Part shown: in pieces, positions 1 through 5,880 of the stretch | How positions within the stretch are numbered: the stretch's first letter is position 1 | Layout: every line of letters starts with the position of its first letter | Source of the DNA: Trebonia sp. | GTDB taxonomy: Bacteria; Actinomycetota; Actinomycetes; Streptosporangiales; Streptosporangiaceae | Assembly (NCBI GenBank): GCA_030038035.1 | Contig: JASHPP010000603.1 | Span: 1 to 6,105, forward strand | DNA: 6,105 nucleotides | Reading direction: 5' to 3' | Program-made: the position numbers and the translations under genes | The notes under the pieces: model-generated | Seen by the model: the letters and a program-made list of their open reading frames with translations, nothing else | The model's database searches: none | What the model was told of the DNA's origin: nothing

Positions 1-376
1 TGGCCAGCGCGGTGTCGGACGGCTTGGCGATCGCCTCGGTGGACAGCTGGGAGTAGGTCTTGCCGCCGCCGATCTCCTGCAGGTGCACGGCGATGAAGTG
101 GTCAGCGTAGGCCTCGGCCTGCTGCCCGGTCAGCAGCTGCTGCCCGGCGTACTGGGAGACCGACGGGATCATCGACGGGGTGATCTCGGTGCCCGCCTTG
201 GGGTGCGCGAACGCCGATGCCGCCGGGAACGTGATCTGCTGGGCGGCCAGCTGGGACTGCACGGTGTTGTGGATGTAAGCCGACCCCCACACCAGCAGCC
301 CGGCCACGGCCAGCAGGGCCACGCCGAGGCTGACCCCCACCCAGCCAAGAAGCTTGTCGAAAGTTGTGCGGCGCAT
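1..376 (-). CDS. Small membrane protein, N-terminal part (3' end outside window)
   Basis: The reverse strand reads 125 codons from ATG at 376 without a stop and runs off the left edge. The protein starts MRRTTFDKLLGWVG, has one hydrophobic helix at about residues 11-31, and continues into a soluble part with motifs such as EITPSMIP, YAGQQLLTGQQAEAYADHFI and GGKTYSQLS. From memory, these match a widespread actinobacterial two-helix membrane protein family of roughly 180-200 residues that is often mislabelled 'aromatic ring-opening dioxygenase LigA'. Nothing here supports enzyme activity, and the function is unknown. Two in-frame ATGs exist, at 385 and 376. The ribosome binding site AGGGGAG (386-392) touches the first but sits 9 nt before the second, so 376 is preferred. 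The second membrane helix expected at the C-terminus is not in the window. The gene is divergent from the module on its right. Confidence 0.75.
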   Translation of the reverse strand, partial: MRRTTFDKLLGWVGVSLGVALLAVAGLLVWGSAYIHNTVQSQLAAQQITFPAASAFAHPKAGTEITPSMIPSVSQYAGQQLLTGQQAEAYADHFIAVHLQEIGGGKTYSQLSTEAIAKPSDTALA

Positions 377-385
377 TTGGGACAT

Positions 386-392
386 CTCCCCT
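386..392 (-). promoter_or_regulatory. Ribosome binding site of the minus-strand membrane protein
   Basis: On the minus strand AGGGGAG lies here. It abuts ATG at 385 with no spacer and stands 9 nt before ATG at 376, which decides the start in favour of 376. Confidence 0.6.
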
Positions 393-400
393 GACTATTC

Positions 401-422
401 GCCAGGCCCTTGTTAGCCTGGC
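401..422. repeat. Inverted repeat (stem-loop) in the leader of the minus-strand gene
   Basis: GCCAGGC (401-407) and GCCTGGC (416-422) are exact reverse complements separated by 8 nt (CCTTGTTA). The 7-bp stem lies in the divergent intergenic region, 9 nt upstream of the ribosome binding site of the minus-strand gene. It could be a 5'-leader hairpin or a dyad operator. There is no T-tract, so it is not a convincing terminator. A TTGACG hexamer on the minus strand (444-449) is a possible -35 box further upstream, but no good -10 box lies at the right distance. Confidence 0.4.
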
Positions 423-509
423 CTTCTTCGGATTTGCCTTACGCGTCAAGCATCCGTCGCCAGCGGGGTTCCCCGGCATGGCGCAATGGCACGCTTTGCC
501 CGGGACTAA

Positions 510-557
510 GGTCATCGGTTGGCACAGGCCAAGGGTCATCGGTTGGCACAGGCCAAC
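510..557. repeat. Two tandem 24-bp repeats with palindromic cores
   Basis: The unit beginning GGTCATCGGTTGGCACAGGC occurs at 510-533 and again at 534-557, identical in 23 of 24 positions (only the last base differs). Each unit contains the dyad TTGGC-ACAG-GCCAA, so two palindromes stand exactly 24 bp apart. Each unit also holds an AAGG-type Shine-Dalgarno-like stretch followed by a TTG codon (TTG 519 and TTG 543). The repeat therefore duplicates a possible translation start and may be a tandem operator. If translated it gives the peptide repeat (M/L)AQAKGHR / LAQANGED. Confidence 0.85.
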
Positions 558-1289
558 GGCGAGGACAGGGACGGCGGGGCCGGCCGCGGGCCGGGGCTCG
601 CCGTGCGGAACGCCGACGCCCTCGTCTTCGCCGCGGACATGTACGGCGTCCAGCTCGACCAGCTGGCCGCCCTGGTGGGCGGCGCGCGACCCGGCCGGGC
701 GGCCGCGGCACGGTGGCGCGCGCTCGGCTACGCGCAGACGGCGCGGCTCGGCCCCGGCCCGGCCTGGCTGTGGGTGACCAGGGCGGGCCTGGCCGCCTGC
801 GGCCTGACGTACGCGCCAGCCCAGCCCGCGCTGTCCCGGCTCGCGCACATCAGGGCCGTCGCCGCGGTACGCCTGGCGCTGCAAGCCACCGCCGCCTACC
901 GGAGCGCGCAGCCGTTCTGGCGCTGCGAGCGGCGCATCAGGGCCAGGCACGGCGTCGGCGTGCGGCAGCACCTGCCGGACGCCGAGGTGCACTGGCCGGA
1001 CGGGGCGCAGGTCGCGTGGGCCGGGGAATGCTGGGCCGTGGAGGCCGAGCTGACGCCGAAGACCGTCGCCCGCACCGGCGCGATCATGCGGGAGATCCTG
1101 TCAAGGACCGGCGACTACGGCTGCCCCGCCGCCGACGCCGTCGTGCCCGGCCGGCCGCCCCGGCACGCCCGCGCGCTCTACCTGTGCTCCCCCGCGGCGC
1201 TGGGCACCGTGCTGCGGGCCAGGGCCGAACTCGGGCCGCTGGCCGCCAGGATCGAGGTCAGGGACCTGCCGCAGGGTGCCCTGCTATAA
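519..1289 (+). CDS. Replication-relaxation-like winged-helix / nuclease-like protein
   Basis: This 256-residue soluble protein resembles the actinobacterial replication-relaxation family, found in integrative conjugative elements and plasmids beside conjugation ATPases. Residues about 35-90 fit a winged-helix DNA-binding domain: a helix containing LDQLAALVG, a following helix rich in Arg and Ala, then the wing-like WLWVTRAGL. The C-terminal half has LPDAEV (D154) followed by AVEAELTPK (E175, E177, K181) and R185, a spacing reminiscent of the PD-(D/E)XK nuclease fold. Nuclease activity is an inference. The start is uncertain. TTG 519 and TTG 543 lie in the two copies of a 24-bp repeat, each after an AAGG-type stretch. 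GTG 603 has GGGG 6 nt upstream and would keep the whole conserved part. The stop is TAA at 1287-1289. The next gene begins 96 nt downstream on the same strand and encodes a translocase-type ATPase, which fits a joint DNA-processing role. Confidence 0.7.
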   Translation: MAQAKGHRLAQANGEDRDGGAGRGPGLAVRNADALVFAADMYGVQLDQLAALVGGARPGRAAAARWRALGYAQTARLGPGPAWLWVTRAGLAACGLTYAPAQPALSRLAHIRAVAAVRLALQATAAYRSAQPFWRCERRIRARHGVGVRQHLPDAEVHWPDGAQVAWAGECWAVEAELTPKTVARTGAIMREILSRTGDYGCPAADAVVPGRPPRHARALYLCSPAALGTVLRARAELGPLAARIEVRDLPQGALL

Positions 1290-1304
1290 GGCGGTTCGCG
1301 GGAG

Positions 1305-1331
1305 TTGATCACCATTCGTGTGATGTAGTTA
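1305..1331 (+). promoter_or_regulatory. Possible promoter/operator ahead of the ATPase gene
   Basis: The 96-bp gap before the ATPase gene is AT-richer than its surroundings. It contains TTGATC (1305-1310) and, 15 nt later, TAGTTA (1326-1331), a weak -35/-10 pair with short spacing. An inverted repeat ATCAC (1308-1312) / GTGAT (1320-1324) with a 7-nt loop lies between them, the position expected for an operator. It suggests that the ATPase and J-domain genes may have their own promoter. No further support is visible. Confidence 0.3.
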
Positions 1332-1385
1332 GCGGGTGGCCGAGAGGCAGACAGGCCTGTTAGTCCGCGCGCCGCGGGAGCCGCC

Positions 1386-3302
1386 GTGAGGCGCGGGCCC
1401 GCCCGGCACGGCTACCCCGCGCATCCCGTGCGCCGCGCCCTGGGGCGCGGCCTGTGGTACCTGCTCCGGCTCGCCCTGCTCGCCGCGCTCGCCGCCGCGC
1501 TCGCGCCGGTCACGCTGGTCGCCGCGGGTGCGGCCGCGTTCGGCTGGTGGCGCGGCTGGCCGCCCCGCCGCCTGTACGCGGCGGCCGCCTGGTGCGCGCC
1601 GATGGTGATCGCCTGGCTGGCCGCGGTCGCCGCGTGGCGCGGGCCGGCGATGCCGCCGGGGACCGGCCCGGGACCCCGCTGGCTGCGCCTGGCCGCCGCT
1701 CCCTCCCGCGCCTGGCTGGCCATGTGGCACCTCGCCTGGCACGGGCACCTGGCCGCCGCCGCGGTCGCGGCCGCGCCGCCCGCCATCCCGCTCGGCATCC
1801 TGGCCGGCGGCCTGGCCTGGACGTACCGGATCTTCCGGATGCAGACAGGCGCAGGCGGCCTGACGCCTGCCGCGCCCGCCGCCTTCGACGAGCGGCTGTG
1901 GCGCCGCCAGGTCCGCACCGCCAAGGCCCTGCTCGCCGCTCCGGGCGCGCTCCCCCTCCTTTCCCCGAACGGGCACGTGGTGACCGGTGCCACCATCCGC
2001 TCCGTGCGGCACAGGGGCGGCCGCGCGGCGGCGATTCCCTACGCGCGGCTGCGCTCGCACCAGGTGGTCATCGGCTCGACGGGAACGGGCAAGACCACGC
2101 TGCTGCTGCGGCTGTGGGCCGGGTTCATGACGGCCGGGCTGCGCCGGTACGCCGACGGCGCCGCGGGCCGGCCGCTGCTCGTCGTGCTCGACTGCAAGGG
2201 CGGCGCGAGCTCGCGCAAGGTCGCCGACCGGGCCCGGCGGGTGCTGCGCGACGCCGGCGCGCGGTCCACGGCGATCTGGCCCGACGAGGCCGCGCTCTCG
2301 CTGTGGGCGCTGCCGCCGGACCGCCTGGTGACCACGCTGCTCGACCTGATCGAGCACGGCACGGGCGGCGCCGCCTACTACACCGATGTCATGGAGACCC
2401 TGGTCTGGCTCGCGGTCGGCGCGCCGTGCGGGCCGCCGGCCAGCGCGGCGGACTTCCTCGCCAGGCTGGACGCGGGCTGGCTGGCCGCCGCCTACGCGGC
2501 GGCCGGGGACGGCGCGGCAGCCGCCACGATTCGTTCGGGGAAAAAGGCTTTCGACGATGTCTGCCTGCGGTTCCGCGCGCTGTGGCGCCGGCTCGGCGCT
2601 GGCCTTGACGGCGGCGGCTCCTTCGCGGACGCGGACGCGTGGTACTGCATCCTCGAGGGCACGGCCGAGGCCGCGGTCGCGGAAGCGCAGGCCAGGGCGC
2701 TGACCGACCTGCTCGCCAGCTACGCGACCGGCGGCCGCAGGGAGATCCTGCTCGCCGTCGACGAGTTCTCCTCGGTCAGCCGGCGGCTGCCGATCTGGCA
2801 GCTGTACGAGCGGGCGCGGTCGCTCGGGCTCGCGGTGCAGGTGTCCGCCCAGTCCTGGGAGGGGCTGGCGGACGGCGAGGACGAGCGGTACCGGCTCGCC
2901 GCCACCGCCGAAGGCGGCATCTGGCTGCTGCGCACCCCGCGCCCAGGCCCGGTCGTCGAGCTCGCCGGGACGCGCTCGTATGTCGACACCGGACGGCGGG
3001 TGTCGGGCGCGGGCGCCTGGGACCGCGAGGGGTTCTCGCGGACCCGGCTCGTGCCCGTGCTCGACGCGGACATCGTGCGGCGGCTCGACGTCGGGCAGGC
3101 CGCGTACGTGTACCGCGGCGGGGTGACGTACGTGCAGGTGAAGCGGCTGATCGGGACGCAGGCGGCGCTCGCCCCCGCCGCCGTCCGCGACGCGGTGTGG
3201 GCGGGTGCGGCGGCTGCCGCAGTTATGCCGGTCGAGGGGGCTTGCGACCTTCCCGATGCCGGCGAGGTGCTCGACGAGGCGTTCGGGGCCCGCCGTGAGT
3301 GA
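1386..3302 (+). CDS. Membrane-anchored T4CP/FtsK-type DNA translocase ATPase
   Basis: This 638-residue protein looks like a type IV coupling protein or TraB/FtsK-like ATPase, which uses ATP to move DNA or protein substrates through a membrane complex. The N-terminal 150 residues hold about three hydrophobic segments (roughly 23-53, 63-84 and 121-147), including WYLLRLALLAALAAAL. The motor follows with Walker A GSTGTGKTT (230-238), an LLVVLDCKGG strand (D269, K271), Walker B ILLAVDEFSS (D459, E460) and a SAQSWEGL motif (Q489) typical of this ATPase class. All ATPase motifs appear intact. The GTG start at 1386 is backed by GGGAG at 1376-1380 with 5-nt spacing. The last 8 nt overlap the J-domain gene, so the two are probably translationally coupled. 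Its upstream neighbour is a replication-relaxation-like protein. No relaxase or other secretion component is in the window, so conjugative function is inferred, and the protein could instead serve a chromosomal or defence role. Confidence 0.8.
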   Translation: MRRGPARHGYPAHPVRRALGRGLWYLLRLALLAALAAALAPVTLVAAGAAAFGWWRGWPPRRLYAAAAWCAPMVIAWLAAVAAWRGPAMPPGTGPGPRWLRLAAAPSRAWLAMWHLAWHGHLAAAAVAAAPPAIPLGILAGGLAWTYRIFRMQTGAGGLTPAAPAAFDERLWRRQVRTAKALLAAPGALPLLSPNGHVVTGATIRSVRHRGGRAAAIPYARLRSHQVVIGSTGTGKTTLLLRLWAGFMTAGLRRYADGAAGRPLLVVLDCKGGASSRKVADRARRVLRDAGARSTAIWPDEAALSLWALPPDRLVTTLLDLIEHGTGGAAYYTDVMETLVWLAVGAPCGPPASAADFLARLDAGWLAAAYAAAGDGAAAATIRSGKKAFDDVCLRFRALWRRLGAGLDGGGSFADADAWYCILEGTAEAAVAEAQARALTDLLASYATGGRREILLAVDEFSSVSRRLPIWQLYERARSLGLAVQVSAQSWEGLADGEDERYRLAATAEGGIWLLRTPRPGPVVELAGTRSYVDTGRRVSGAGAWDREGFSRTRLVPVLDADIVRRLDVGQAAYVYRGGVTYVQVKRLIGTQAALAPAAVRDAVWAGAAAAAVMPVEGACDLPDAGEVLDEAFGARRE

Positions 3303-3744
3303 CGATCCGTTCCGGCTCCTCGGGCTGCCGCCGCGGGCGGACCTGTCCGACGACGACGTGCGGGCCGCGTGGCGGCGGGTCGCGGCGGCCACGCACCCGG
3401 ACAGGGACGACGGCGGCGACCCGGCGCGGTTCGGCGCCGCGGCCGCCGCCTACGCCGTGCTGCGCACCGGCTACGGCCGCGGCGAGGCGCTCGCCGACCT
3501 CGGTTTGGGTACCCGCCCGGGCGGTGGCAAGCACGCCGGCCGGCGACGGCAAAGACGCCAGGGACGGTGGGGACGGCCTGGCGTGCTCGCGCTGCGGGTC
3601 GCGGCCGCGACGGCGGTCGGCGCGCTCGCCTATGCCGTGGCCGGCTGGGCGCCCGCGAGCGCCGGGGTGCTCGCGGGGGCGCTGACCTGGCTGGTCGCCA
3701 CCGGCAGGCGCGACCTGCCGCCGCGCGGCGGCGGCTCGGCGTGA
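3295..3744 (+). CDS. Membrane-anchored J-domain (DnaJ-like) protein
   Basis: The 149-residue product begins MSDDPFRLLGLP and carries a J domain at about residues 4-58 with an intact HPD motif (H34, P35, D36), the site by which J proteins stimulate DnaK-type Hsp70 ATPases. The domain is followed by an Arg-rich linker (about 79-95), then two short hydrophobic segments (about 97-117 and 119-136), and an Arg/Gly-rich tail. It lacks the zinc-finger and substrate-binding domains of true DnaJ, so it is a specialised co-chaperone, probably tethered to the inner face of the membrane. GTG at 3295 overlaps the end of the upstream ATPase gene by 8 nt in a GTGAGTGA junction, which fixes the start and implies translational coupling. 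A role in assembling or recycling the ATPase complex through Hsp70 is an inference from this arrangement. A longer in-frame start upstream (3205) lies inside the ATPase gene and would not add conserved sequence. Confidence 0.8.
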   Translation: MSDDPFRLLGLPPRADLSDDDVRAAWRRVAAATHPDRDDGGDPARFGAAAAAYAVLRTGYGRGEALADLGLGTRPGGGKHAGRRRQRRQGRWGRPGVLALRVAAATAVGALAYAVAGWAPASAGVLAGALTWLVATGRRDLPPRGGGSA

Positions 3745-3764
3745 CGTGGAAGGGACCGCGTCAC
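3741..3764 (+). terminator. Weak hairpin at the end of the J-domain gene
   Basis: GTGACG (3741-3746, including the stop codon TGA) can pair with CGTCAC (3759-3764) across a 12-nt loop. There is no T-tract, so it is at best a weak transcript-end structure. Confidence 0.2.
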
Positions 3765-3784
3765 CACCTCCAGGCTTAGCGAGC

Positions 3785-3828
3785 CCTGAGTGTCCTCTTA
3801 ATGAACTAAAGCGAAACTCTGAGTGAAT
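3785..3828 (-). promoter_or_regulatory. Candidate PHO box (PhoP-binding direct repeats)
   Basis: Read on the minus strand from 3828, the sequence splits into four consecutive 11-nt units: ATTCACTCAGA, GTTTCGCTTTA, GTTCATTAAGA and GGACACTCAGG. The Streptomyces PHO-box repeat unit, as I recall it, is G(G/T)TCAYYYR(G/C)G. By eye the units match at 9, 5, 9 and 10 of 11 positions. The site is in an AT-richer gap about 100 bp upstream of a phosphate-symporter-type transporter gene, where a PhoP site would make sense. The units point away from that gene, and I see no clear -10 box downstream of them. Confidence 0.45.
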
Positions 3829-3916
3829 CCTCCGAACTCGCCGTGGTTGGCCGGGTACGCGGGGTAAGTAGCGGCCGTGCCTGAAGTTACGGGTGATGTC
3901 TTTGTGCCGCTAGCGC

Positions 3917-3922
3917 GGGAGG
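3917..3922 (+). promoter_or_regulatory. Ribosome binding site of the MFS transporter
   Basis: GGGAGG lies 7 nt before ATG 3930 and supports that start. The 185-bp gap upstream of it holds no gene. Confidence 0.7.
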
Positions 3923-3929
3923 TTTCGCG

Positions 3930-5369
3930 ATGACTAGCGCGTCCGTGCCGGCCGACGGCGATCCCTTCCGGCAGCTCGACGAATCCCAGGTCAGCAAGCG
4001 CCAGATCAAGATCATGTTCGTTTCTGGCATGGGCTTCTTCACCGACGCCTACGACCTGTTCGTCATCGGCATCGTGGTGACGCTGATCGAGACCCAGTGG
4101 CGGCTGTCGACCAGCCAGGTGTCGTGGCTGAACTCGGCCACGCTGCTGGCCTCCGCCGTCGGGGCGATCGTGTTCGGCCGGGTGGCGGACATGCTTGGAC
4201 GCAAGCGCATCTACGGCTTCGAGGTGCTGATCCTGGCGATCGGCGCGATCGCGTCGGCGTTCGCGCCGAACTACACGTTCCTGCTCGTCTGCCGGGTCAT
4301 CCTCGGCATCGGCATCGGCGGCGACTACCCGGTCTCCGCGACGATCATGAGCGAGTACTCCGGGAAGAACGACCGGGGCAAGATGGTCGGGCTCGTGTTC
4401 TCCATGCAGGGCGCCGGCCTGGTCATCGGCCCCCTCATCGCCTCGATCCTGCTGGCCTCGGGGCTGTCGCCCAACATCACCTGGCGCCTCCTGCTCGCGT
4501 TCGGGGCGATCCCCGGCCTGGCCGTGTTCTACCTGCGCCGCCAGATCCACGAGACGCCGCGGTTCGCCATGGCCGGCGGCGCCCACGAGGAAGCCGCGGC
4601 GGCCATCGCGCACGCCACCGGGCAGGGGACGGCAGCGGCTCCCAAGGGCGAGTCCGCCGCACGCCACTCGCAGGGCACGCTCGACGGGTACCTCAAGCTC
4701 TTCCGCAACAGGCGGCTGCTGATCTGGCTCATCGGCACCGCGGGCGGCTGGCTGCTGCTTGACTTCTGCTACTACGGCAACAGCATCTCCCAGCCGGAGA
4801 TCCTCAAGCTGATCAACCCGCACGCCAGCCTGCTGGAAAATACCCTGCTCCAGCTGGCCATCGTCGCGATCTTCGCGGTGCCCGGGTATGTCGTGGCGGT
4901 CGCGCTGCTCGACAGGACCGGGCGCAGGAGCATCCAGCTGCTTGGCTTCTTCATGATGGCGCTGATGTTCTTGCTGATCGGCCTCGTCCCGCCGCTCGTC
5001 AGGCACCTGTGGCCGTTCCTCATCCTGTACGGCATCAGCTACTTCTTCACCGAGTTCGGGCCGAACATGACGACGTTCGTCTACCCGGCCGAGCTGTTCC
5101 CCACCGATGTCAGAACCACCGGTCACGGCATCTCCGCCGGGGCCGGCAAGCTGGGCGCGTTCGCCGGCGCCTTCCTGTTCCCCGACTTCCTGGCCGTCAC
5201 GAATGGCCTCAACCGCGCGATGACCATCGCCGGGATAGTGGCAGCCGTGGGGCTTATCCTGACCTTCACGACGCTGCCGGAGACCAGGGGCAAGAGCCTG
5301 GAGCAGCTGGAGGAGGACGCGTACGCCCCGGCGCCCGCGAGGGCGCGGACCGGGGTCCAGCCCGCGTGA
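3930..5369 (+). CDS. MFS transporter, phosphate:H+ symporter (PHS) type
   Basis: This 479-residue protein is a full-length 12-helix major facilitator with a cytoplasmic loop at about 210-255. It belongs with the phosphate:H+ symporter family (Pho84/PiPT-like). Helix 1 reads GMGFFTDAYDLF (D39, D42), MFS motif A is GRVADMLGRKR (83-93), and the family signature GIGIGGDYPVSATI contains D132-Y133. In the second half W274, D278 and Y282 have the same spacing as the phosphate-binding Trp, Asp and Tyr of the fungal PiPT structure, and K407 lies in SAGAGKLGAF where PiPT has its binding Lys. It probably imports inorganic phosphate with protons across the cytoplasmic membrane. Related family members may carry other substrates. 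ATG 3930 is preceded by GGGAGG (3917-3922) with 7-nt spacing. A PHO-box-like array lies about 100 bp upstream. The universal stress protein gene begins 41 nt downstream, probably in the same transcript. Confidence 0.85.
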   Translation: MTSASVPADGDPFRQLDESQVSKRQIKIMFVSGMGFFTDAYDLFVIGIVVTLIETQWRLSTSQVSWLNSATLLASAVGAIVFGRVADMLGRKRIYGFEVLILAIGAIASAFAPNYTFLLVCRVILGIGIGGDYPVSATIMSEYSGKNDRGKMVGLVFSMQGAGLVIGPLIASILLASGLSPNITWRLLLAFGAIPGLAVFYLRRQIHETPRFAMAGGAHEEAAAAIAHATGQGTAAAPKGESAARHSQGTLDGYLKLFRNRRLLIWLIGTAGGWLLLDFCYYGNSISQPEILKLINPHASLLENTLLQLAIVAIFAVPGYVVAVALLDRTGRRSIQLLGFFMMALMFLLIGLVPPLVRHLWPFLILYGISYFFTEFGPNMTTFVYPAELFPTDVRTTGHGISAGAGKLGAFAGAFLFPDFLAVTNGLNRAMTIAGIVAAVGLILTFTTLPETRGKSLEQLEEDAYAPAPARARTGVQPA

Positions 5370-5370
5370 C

Positions 5371-5411
5371 GAGGAGGTGAAGCGGCGCGGCCGCCCCGCG
5401 GCGCCGCGCCG
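5371..5411 (+). promoter_or_regulatory. Distant Shine-Dalgarno plus GC hairpin before the stress-protein start
   Basis: GAGGAGGTGA (5371-5380) is close to a perfect complement of the 16S rRNA 3' end, yet it ends 33 nt before the nearest usable start (GTG 5411), with no start codon at normal distance. Between them GGCGCGGC (5384-5391) pairs exactly with GCCGCGCC (5403-5410) around an 11-nt loop. If folded, it leaves about 6 nt between the GAGGAGG core and GTG 5411. This suggests a structure-bridged ribosome binding site. The folding is inferred from complementarity only. Confidence 0.5.
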
Positions 5412-5848
5412 TGAACCCGATGACATACAAGGTCGTAGTCGGCGTCGACGGATCGCCGCACAGCGAAGCGGCGCTCCGCTGGGCGCTCGCCGAGGCCGAG
5501 CAGCGTGGCGGCGAGGTGACCGCCGTGTTCGCCTGGCAGGTTCCCTTCACCTCCTTCCCCGGCCTCTACGACAGGGAGGCACTGGAGAAGGCCAGCAGGG
5601 AGTTCCTCGTCGAGCAGGTGAGCGCGGTCGCGCCCAAGCCAGCGGTCCCGCTGCTGCCGCTGGTCGCCGAAGGCGACCCGGCGGAGGCGCTGCTCGCCGC
5701 GTCGAAGGACGCCGACCTGCTCGTGCTCGGCACCCGCGGCCGGTCGCGGCTGGCCGGCCTGCTGCTCGGCTCCGTCAGCCAGCTGTGCGCGGCCGCCGCC
5801 CAGTGCCCGGTGCTGCTGGTCAAGCAGCCGGGGCCCGCGGGAGTCTGA
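5411..5848 (+). CDS. Universal stress protein (UspA family), ATP-binding type
   Basis: This 145-residue cytoplasmic protein is one standard Usp domain. It opens with VVVGVDGSPHSEAALRWALA, the first beta strand and helix of the fold, and ends with a strand (CPVLLVK). The nucleotide-binding motif G-x2-G-x9-G-S/T is complete: G107, G110, then G120-S121 within GTRGRSRLAGLLLGS. It is thus probably an ATP-binding Usp, a class linked to dormancy, hypoxia and nutrient stress in actinobacteria. Only two starts are possible, GTG 5411 and ATG 5420, because the frame has a TGA at 5378-5380. Neither has a normally placed ribosome binding site. GTG 5411 would lie 6 nt from the strong GAGGAGG if the intervening hairpin forms. 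The gene follows the phosphate-type transporter by 41 nt on the same strand, suggesting co-transcription and perhaps a shared response to phosphate limitation. It converges on the sulfurtransferase gene 29 bp downstream. Confidence 0.88.
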   Translation: MNPMTYKVVVGVDGSPHSEAALRWALAEAEQRGGEVTAVFAWQVPFTSFPGLYDREALEKASREFLVEQVSAVAPKPAVPLLPLVAEGDPAEALLAASKDADLLVLGTRGRSRLAGLLLGSVSQLCAAAAQCPVLLVKQPGPAGV

Positions 5849-5859
5849 CGCGCCTGGAC

Positions 5860-5880
5860 CGGATCGCCGCGGGCGGATCA
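5860..5880. terminator. Possible hairpin between convergent genes
   Basis: The short gap between the stress-protein stop and the sulfurtransferase stop contains GGATCGCC-GC-GGGCGGATC, an imperfect inverted repeat with one bulged base. Its place between converging genes fits a bidirectional terminator, but the stem is short and no T-tract is present. Confidence 0.2.

Noticed and set aside
410..1363. Alternative plus-strand frame of 317 codons over the replication-relaxation-like gene
   Set aside because: The translation is Arg/Gly/Ala/Pro-rich with no motifs, while the overlapping frame encodes a recognisable winged helix and conserved acidic motif.
1331..1375. tRNA-like stretch (GGTGGCCGAGAGGCAGAC...) before the ATPase gene
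   Set aside because: It recalls a tRNA-Leu/Ser D-arm, but no acceptor stem, anticodon arm or T-arm can be assembled in the space, so it is neither a tRNA nor a clear att remnant.
1329..3392. Very long open frame on the minus strand opposite the ATPase gene (687 codons)
   Set aside because: It is low-complexity, Arg/Gly/Pro-rich and without recognisable domains, as expected for an antisense frame in GC-rich DNA. The plus-strand gene has intact Walker motifs.
3850..3915. Possible -35/-10 boxes for the transporter (around GGTTGGCC and TAAGTA)
   Set aside because: The spacing between the candidate hexamers is wrong (about 12 nt) and other pairs are equally poor, so no specific promoter can be called.
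3798..5426. Long open frame on the minus strand opposite the transporter gene (542 codons)
   Set aside because: Composition is rich in Asp, Arg, Gly and Gln with no domain, and it mirrors the codon bias of the transporter on the plus strand. It is a shadow.
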